Shown piece after piece: positions 61,029-64,000 of a stretch of DNA of 64,000 nt (the stretch's first letter is position 1; each line of letters opens with the position of its first letter). The stretch is taken from positions 930,001 to 994,000 of the forward strand of contig NC_013523.1 of assembly GCF_000024985.1 (NCBI RefSeq), given 5' to 3'. The position numbers were made by a program, and so were the translations under genes. The stretch comes from Sphaerobacter thermophilus DSM 20745 (GTDB lineage: Bacteria; Chloroflexota; Chloroflexia; Thermomicrobiales; Thermomicrobiaceae). Under the pieces are notes generated by a model that saw nothing but the letters and a program-made list of their open reading frames with translations, had not been told where the DNA came from and ran no database searches.

Positions 61029-63917
61029 TCAGTCGCCTCGGTCGATCTCTGCCTCGTCGGCGGCGATGTCGTCGTCGACCGATCCGGACATCGACTGAGA
61101 GAGCGGCAGGAAGCCGATCGCGAGCGACTGCTCGACGATGTCGCGCTTGACCAGCGCCTCGGCACGCTCCAGCACGTCGCGCAGCGGGTGTTCGGGCATG
61201 GCGTGGGCGAGCATCTCACGGACCTGGCGCATCAGGTCGAGCGTCTTGTTGAAGGTGAGAACGAGGTCGCCCTCGCTCAACTCGATCTGCTCCAGGATGC
61301 GCGACACGGTGGCGCCATGGCACCACGCGCGAACCGCTCCGTAGAAACCGTCGTTGTGACCGGTCGTGATGAAGAGGTTGTTCTGGCGCTCGGCCATCAG
61401 GATCTCGCGCTCAAGGTCGTCCAGGCGGCGCCGGAGCAGGACGAGGCGGTTCGGCAGTGAGTAGGTGTTGGCGAAGCGGAAATCGCGGTCGTAGGCGAAC
61501 CAGGAGAAGACCTCGGCGACGTCGGCCGGGTTGAGCTTGTCGAGGAAGCCGCGGTCGATCATCTCGCAAATGACCAGGCCGTTGGTGTCGAAGACGTTGG
61601 CGAGCGTGTCCGCCTTGGCCGTCGGGTAACCGCGGTAGAGGTACCCGAACCGGTGGAGCACGTCGCGGATGCCGCGGATGAGTCGGCGTACCCGCTCTTC
61701 TTCGTTGGTTAGCTCGCGGCCGAGCTCGGCCTGGAGCGCGGCGCGCTCGCGTTCAAGCTGCGCCACGCGCTTCAGGTTGTTCTGGTGCTCCTTGCGGCGC
61801 GGGCAGGTGTGGCACGGGTGGTTTCGGCGTTCCGTGTTGATGGCCTGGAGCTGCTCGCGATGCTCGCGCAGCTCCTGCTCCAGCCGGGCGCGCTCCGACG
61901 CAAGTCGCGCCTCCTGCTGCGCGCGATGCTCCGCGAGCAGGGCATCCAGGTCGGGGAGTTCGAGGTCGGCGACCTGCCGCCAGATCTCGTCGAGGGCCGC
62001 CTGACCGATCAGCGGCCGAACGTCCTCGACCGGCTCTTCAAGCTCAGTCAACTGTGAGGGCACCTCGACGGCCGGCTCTCCCGCCGCGAGGTAGTCGATC
62101 TGGCGGTACTCGGCGAGGAGCACCACCTCGTGGCCGGTGAGGAAGAGACCAACCCCGCCGCTCGCGGCACGGCCAAGGTAGACGGCCCAGCCGCCTCGGC
62201 GAAGGTGGACGATGACCCCGGCCGGGAGTTCGCGGAAGGCGCGACGCAGCGCCTGCCGTCCCGGCTCAGGCCAGGGGCGCTGATCCAGGTTGAGCCGCAG
62301 TGCGTGCACCTCGCGCTGGAGGCGCCGCTCGCGCCCGCGGAGAGCATTGATCGTGGCGTTTAGGCCGCGGTATTCGTCAAGCAGCTCGTCCCCGCCGTCG
62401 AGGCCGATGAGGCACCCCTGGGGCACCGCATCGATCTCGCGGCCGACCTCGATGATGAGGTCCTCGATCTCGCGCACCCGCCGCGCCGTCTGGAACTGCG
62501 ACAGGCTCTGCTGGAGCATGTGCCGCACGCGGGTGCCGTGCGGCGGGTCCCACAGGTTGAGGACCGTGTTGTAGCGGATGGCGAACGAGCTTCGCACCGG
62601 CTCCAGCTCGCCGGTGGCGATCTCCAGCATCTCGCGGAAGCTCATCCAGGGACTGTAGGGGACCACGACCGAGCCGCGCTCGTCCATGCCACGCCGGCCT
62701 GCTCGCCCGGCCATCTGCTGGAACTCATTGGGGGTGAGCGGGCGACGGCGACGGCCGTCCCACTTGGTCATCCGGCCGATGACCACGCTGCGGGCCGGCA
62801 TGTTCACGCCGAGGGCGAGGGTGTCCGTTGCGAAGACGACCTGCATCAATCCCCGGCTGAAGAGCACCTCAACGAGCTGCTTCAGGATCGGCAGGAGCCC
62901 GGCGTGGTGGAAGCCGATGCCGAGCTGCGCCAACGACGCGATCTGCTGGACCTGCGCCAGCTCGCGGTCCTCAAGGCGCATCTGGCTGAGGTAGTTCTCG
63001 ACGACCGTGTTGATCTCCTGCCGGATCTTGTCGTCTTTGACCAGGTTAGGTCGCATCAGGGCGAAGCGCTGCGCATAGTCCTCGCAGTCGCGCCGGCTGA
63101 AGAGGAAATAGATCGCCGGGAGCATGTCCTGAGTCTGAAGCGCCCGGATGATCTCCCAGGGCGGCGGCTCGGCCTGCTCGGCCTGGCGCCGCTGCTCGGA
63201 GGAGAGCCCGCCGCGCATCATCTGGCGCCGCAACTCGCCGCCGGTGTTGGGGAAGTCCGCCACCTGGCGCCCGTGCTCGTCGATGACCAGGTGCAACTTC
63301 TTGTCGAGGAAGTAATAGAGCGAGAGTGGTACCGCACGCTCGTAGTGGGTCACCAAATGGATCGGGCGATGGGTGCGGCTGATCCACTGGGCGATCTCGT
63401 CGGCGTTAGAGACGGTGGCCGAGAGGCAAATGAGCTGAATGTGCTCCGGGCAGAGGATGATCGCCTCTTCCCAGGTGGTGCCCCGCTCCGGGTCGGCGAT
63501 GTAGTGGACCTCGTCGAAGATGATGCAGTCGACCGCGTCGAGTTCCCACGGGGTCTGCAGCAGCATGTTGCGGAGGACTTCCGTAGTCATCACGACGATC
63601 GGTGCGTCGGCGTTCTCGGTGATGTCGCCGGTGAGCAGCCCGACGTTGTCGCCGTAGATGACCCGCAGGTCGCGGAACTTCTGATTGCTCAGCGCTTTGA
63701 TCGGGGTCGTGTACATCACCCGGCCGCCGCGGCGGAACGCCTCGTAGACGCCGAACTCCGCGACGACCGTCTTGCCGGTGCCGGTCGGGGCGGCGACCAT
63801 CACGGAGTCGCCAGCCAGGAAGGTCTCGATGGCCTCGCGCTGGAAGGGGTCGAGCGTGAAGGGATAGAAGACGGAAAACTGCTCGATGATGCCCGCGACG
63901 TCGCTGGTCTGGTGCAT
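61029..63917 (-). CDS. Large DEAD/DEAH-box RNA helicase, Ski2/Mtr4-like (HelY type)
   Basis: A 962 aa superfamily 2 helicase. Motif I is APTGTGKT (43-50), motif II DEVH, motif III SAT (CLSATVSNADE), motif VI QMAGRAGRRG. The C-terminal part holds the DSHCT-like helical domain (VAEVFSWFAYDRDFRF), after an inserted charged coiled coil with CHTCPRRKEH, a possible metal site. Bacterial members are found mainly in Actinobacteria and Chloroflexota and their RNA targets are unclear. ATG 63917 fits the conserved start, and upstream codons to 63977 look non-coding. Confidence 0.88.
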   Translation of the reverse strand: MHQTSDVAGIIEQFSVFYPFTLDPFQREAIETFLAGDSVMVAAPTGTGKTVVAEFGVYEAFRRGGRVMYTTPIKALSNQKFRDLRVIYGDNVGLLTGDITENADAPIVVMTTEVLRNMLLQTPWELDAVDCIIFDEVHYIADPERGTTWEEAIILCPEHIQLICLSATVSNADEIAQWISRTHRPIHLVTHYERAVPLSLYYFLDKKLHLVIDEHGRQVADFPNTGGELRRQMMRGGLSSEQRRQAEQAEPPPWEIIRALQTQDMLPAIYFLFSRRDCEDYAQRFALMRPNLVKDDKIRQEINTVVENYLSQMRLEDRELAQVQQIASLAQLGIGFHHAGLLPILKQLVEVLFSRGLMQVVFATDTLALGVNMPARSVVIGRMTKWDGRRRRPLTPNEFQQMAGRAGRRGMDERGSVVVPYSPWMSFREMLEIATGELEPVRSSFAIRYNTVLNLWDPPHGTRVRHMLQQSLSQFQTARRVREIEDLIIEVGREIDAVPQGCLIGLDGGDELLDEYRGLNATINALRGRERRLQREVHALRLNLDQRPWPEPGRQALRRAFRELPAGVIVHLRRGGWAVYLGRAASGGVGLFLTGHEVVLLAEYRQIDYLAAGEPAVEVPSQLTELEEPVEDVRPLIGQAALDEIWRQVADLELPDLDALLAEHRAQQEARLASERARLEQELREHREQLQAINTERRNHPCHTCPRRKEHQNNLKRVAQLERERAALQAELGRELTNEEERVRRLIRGIRDVLHRFGYLYRGYPTAKADTLANVFDTNGLVICEMIDRGFLDKLNPADVAEVFSWFAYDRDFRFANTYSLPNRLVLLRRRLDDLEREILMAERQNNLFITTGHNDGFYGAVRAWCHGATVSRILEQIELSEGDLVLTFNKTLDLMRQVREMLAHAMPEHPLRDVLERAEALVKRDIVEQSLAIGFLPLSQSMSGSVDDDIAADEAEIDRGD

Positions 63918-64000
63918 GCAGGTCCTGTCCTCGATCGTTTCCCGCGTAGTACCGGAGCCTGTCCGAGCCGCGGCCACCGGGTGATTATAGCACCCGGCCT

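Overview
The window is 64 kb of dense, high-GC bacterial chromosome. It has one CIRCE-controlled groESL operon, four tRNA genes, many GTG starts, overlapping stop/start junctions and short hairpin terminators. Gene content and protein style (caa3-type CtaG, PPC-domain protein, NrtR-nadA, groESL under CIRCE) suggest a thermophile-like member of Chloroflexota, perhaps Thermomicrobia/Sphaerobacter-like. That placement is an inference, because there is no rRNA here to prove it.

Layout. 0-4 kb: small metabolic and regulatory genes (ABM monooxygenase, NIF3-like protein, a self-regulated MBL hydrolase-TetR operon, a class I aminotransferase). 4.3-6.5 kb: groES-groEL with promoter, CIRCE operator and terminator. 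6.5-7.1 kb: a decayed membrane-protein gene. 7.3-16.1 kb: a class III aminotransferase, a tightly overlapping five-gene envelope-glycan operon (two glycosyltransferases, a flippase-like membrane protein, a lipoprotein, a methyltransferase) and a gamma-glutamyltransferase. 16.4-23.3 kb: tRNA-Glu, a stand-alone PolX-type HhH protein, an amidohydrolase/MIP18-like pair, a second glycan set (two GT2 enzymes, a methyltransferase) and an O-methyltransferase. 23.5-25.3 kb: NrtR-like regulator and nadA (NAD synthesis). 25.4-33.6 kb: PPC-domain protein, GNAT, orphan response regulator, CtaG, SLC13 permease and a DrrAB-type ABC exporter.

33.6-43.4 kb is the most unusual part: a gas vesicle (gvp) cluster. 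In order it holds a GvpA carrying a C-terminal winged-helix-like domain, GvpF/L, GvpG, a second GvpF/L, a small GvpJ/S-type protein, a third GvpF/L, an unknown TPR-like protein, GvpK, a second GvpJ-type protein, and three unrecognised glutamine-rich helical proteins. These three share an [IV]-x-[QE]-A-[ILV]-[QE]-P motif, which is repeated in the last of them. No gvpN or gvpO is visible. The cluster lies between an intact tRNA-Leu (43.4 kb) and a degraded tRNA-Leu-like relic (33.9 kb) in the same orientation, as expected of an old island inserted at a tRNA. No integrase is present.

43.4-64 kb returns to core functions: tRNA-Leu, tRNA-Gly, yqeY, a membrane HD phosphohydrolase with ybeY and a GT2, cinA (with an altered C-terminal catalytic motif), tRNA-Arg, a translin-like protein, a TPR-lytic transglycosylase, a ferritin-like protein, an MFS transporter, an orphan gcvPB, a DUF1707/LiaF-like protein, a DUF1385 protein, argH with an overlapping GNAT gene, a carboxymuconolactone-decarboxylase-like protein, and a large Ski2-like helicase.
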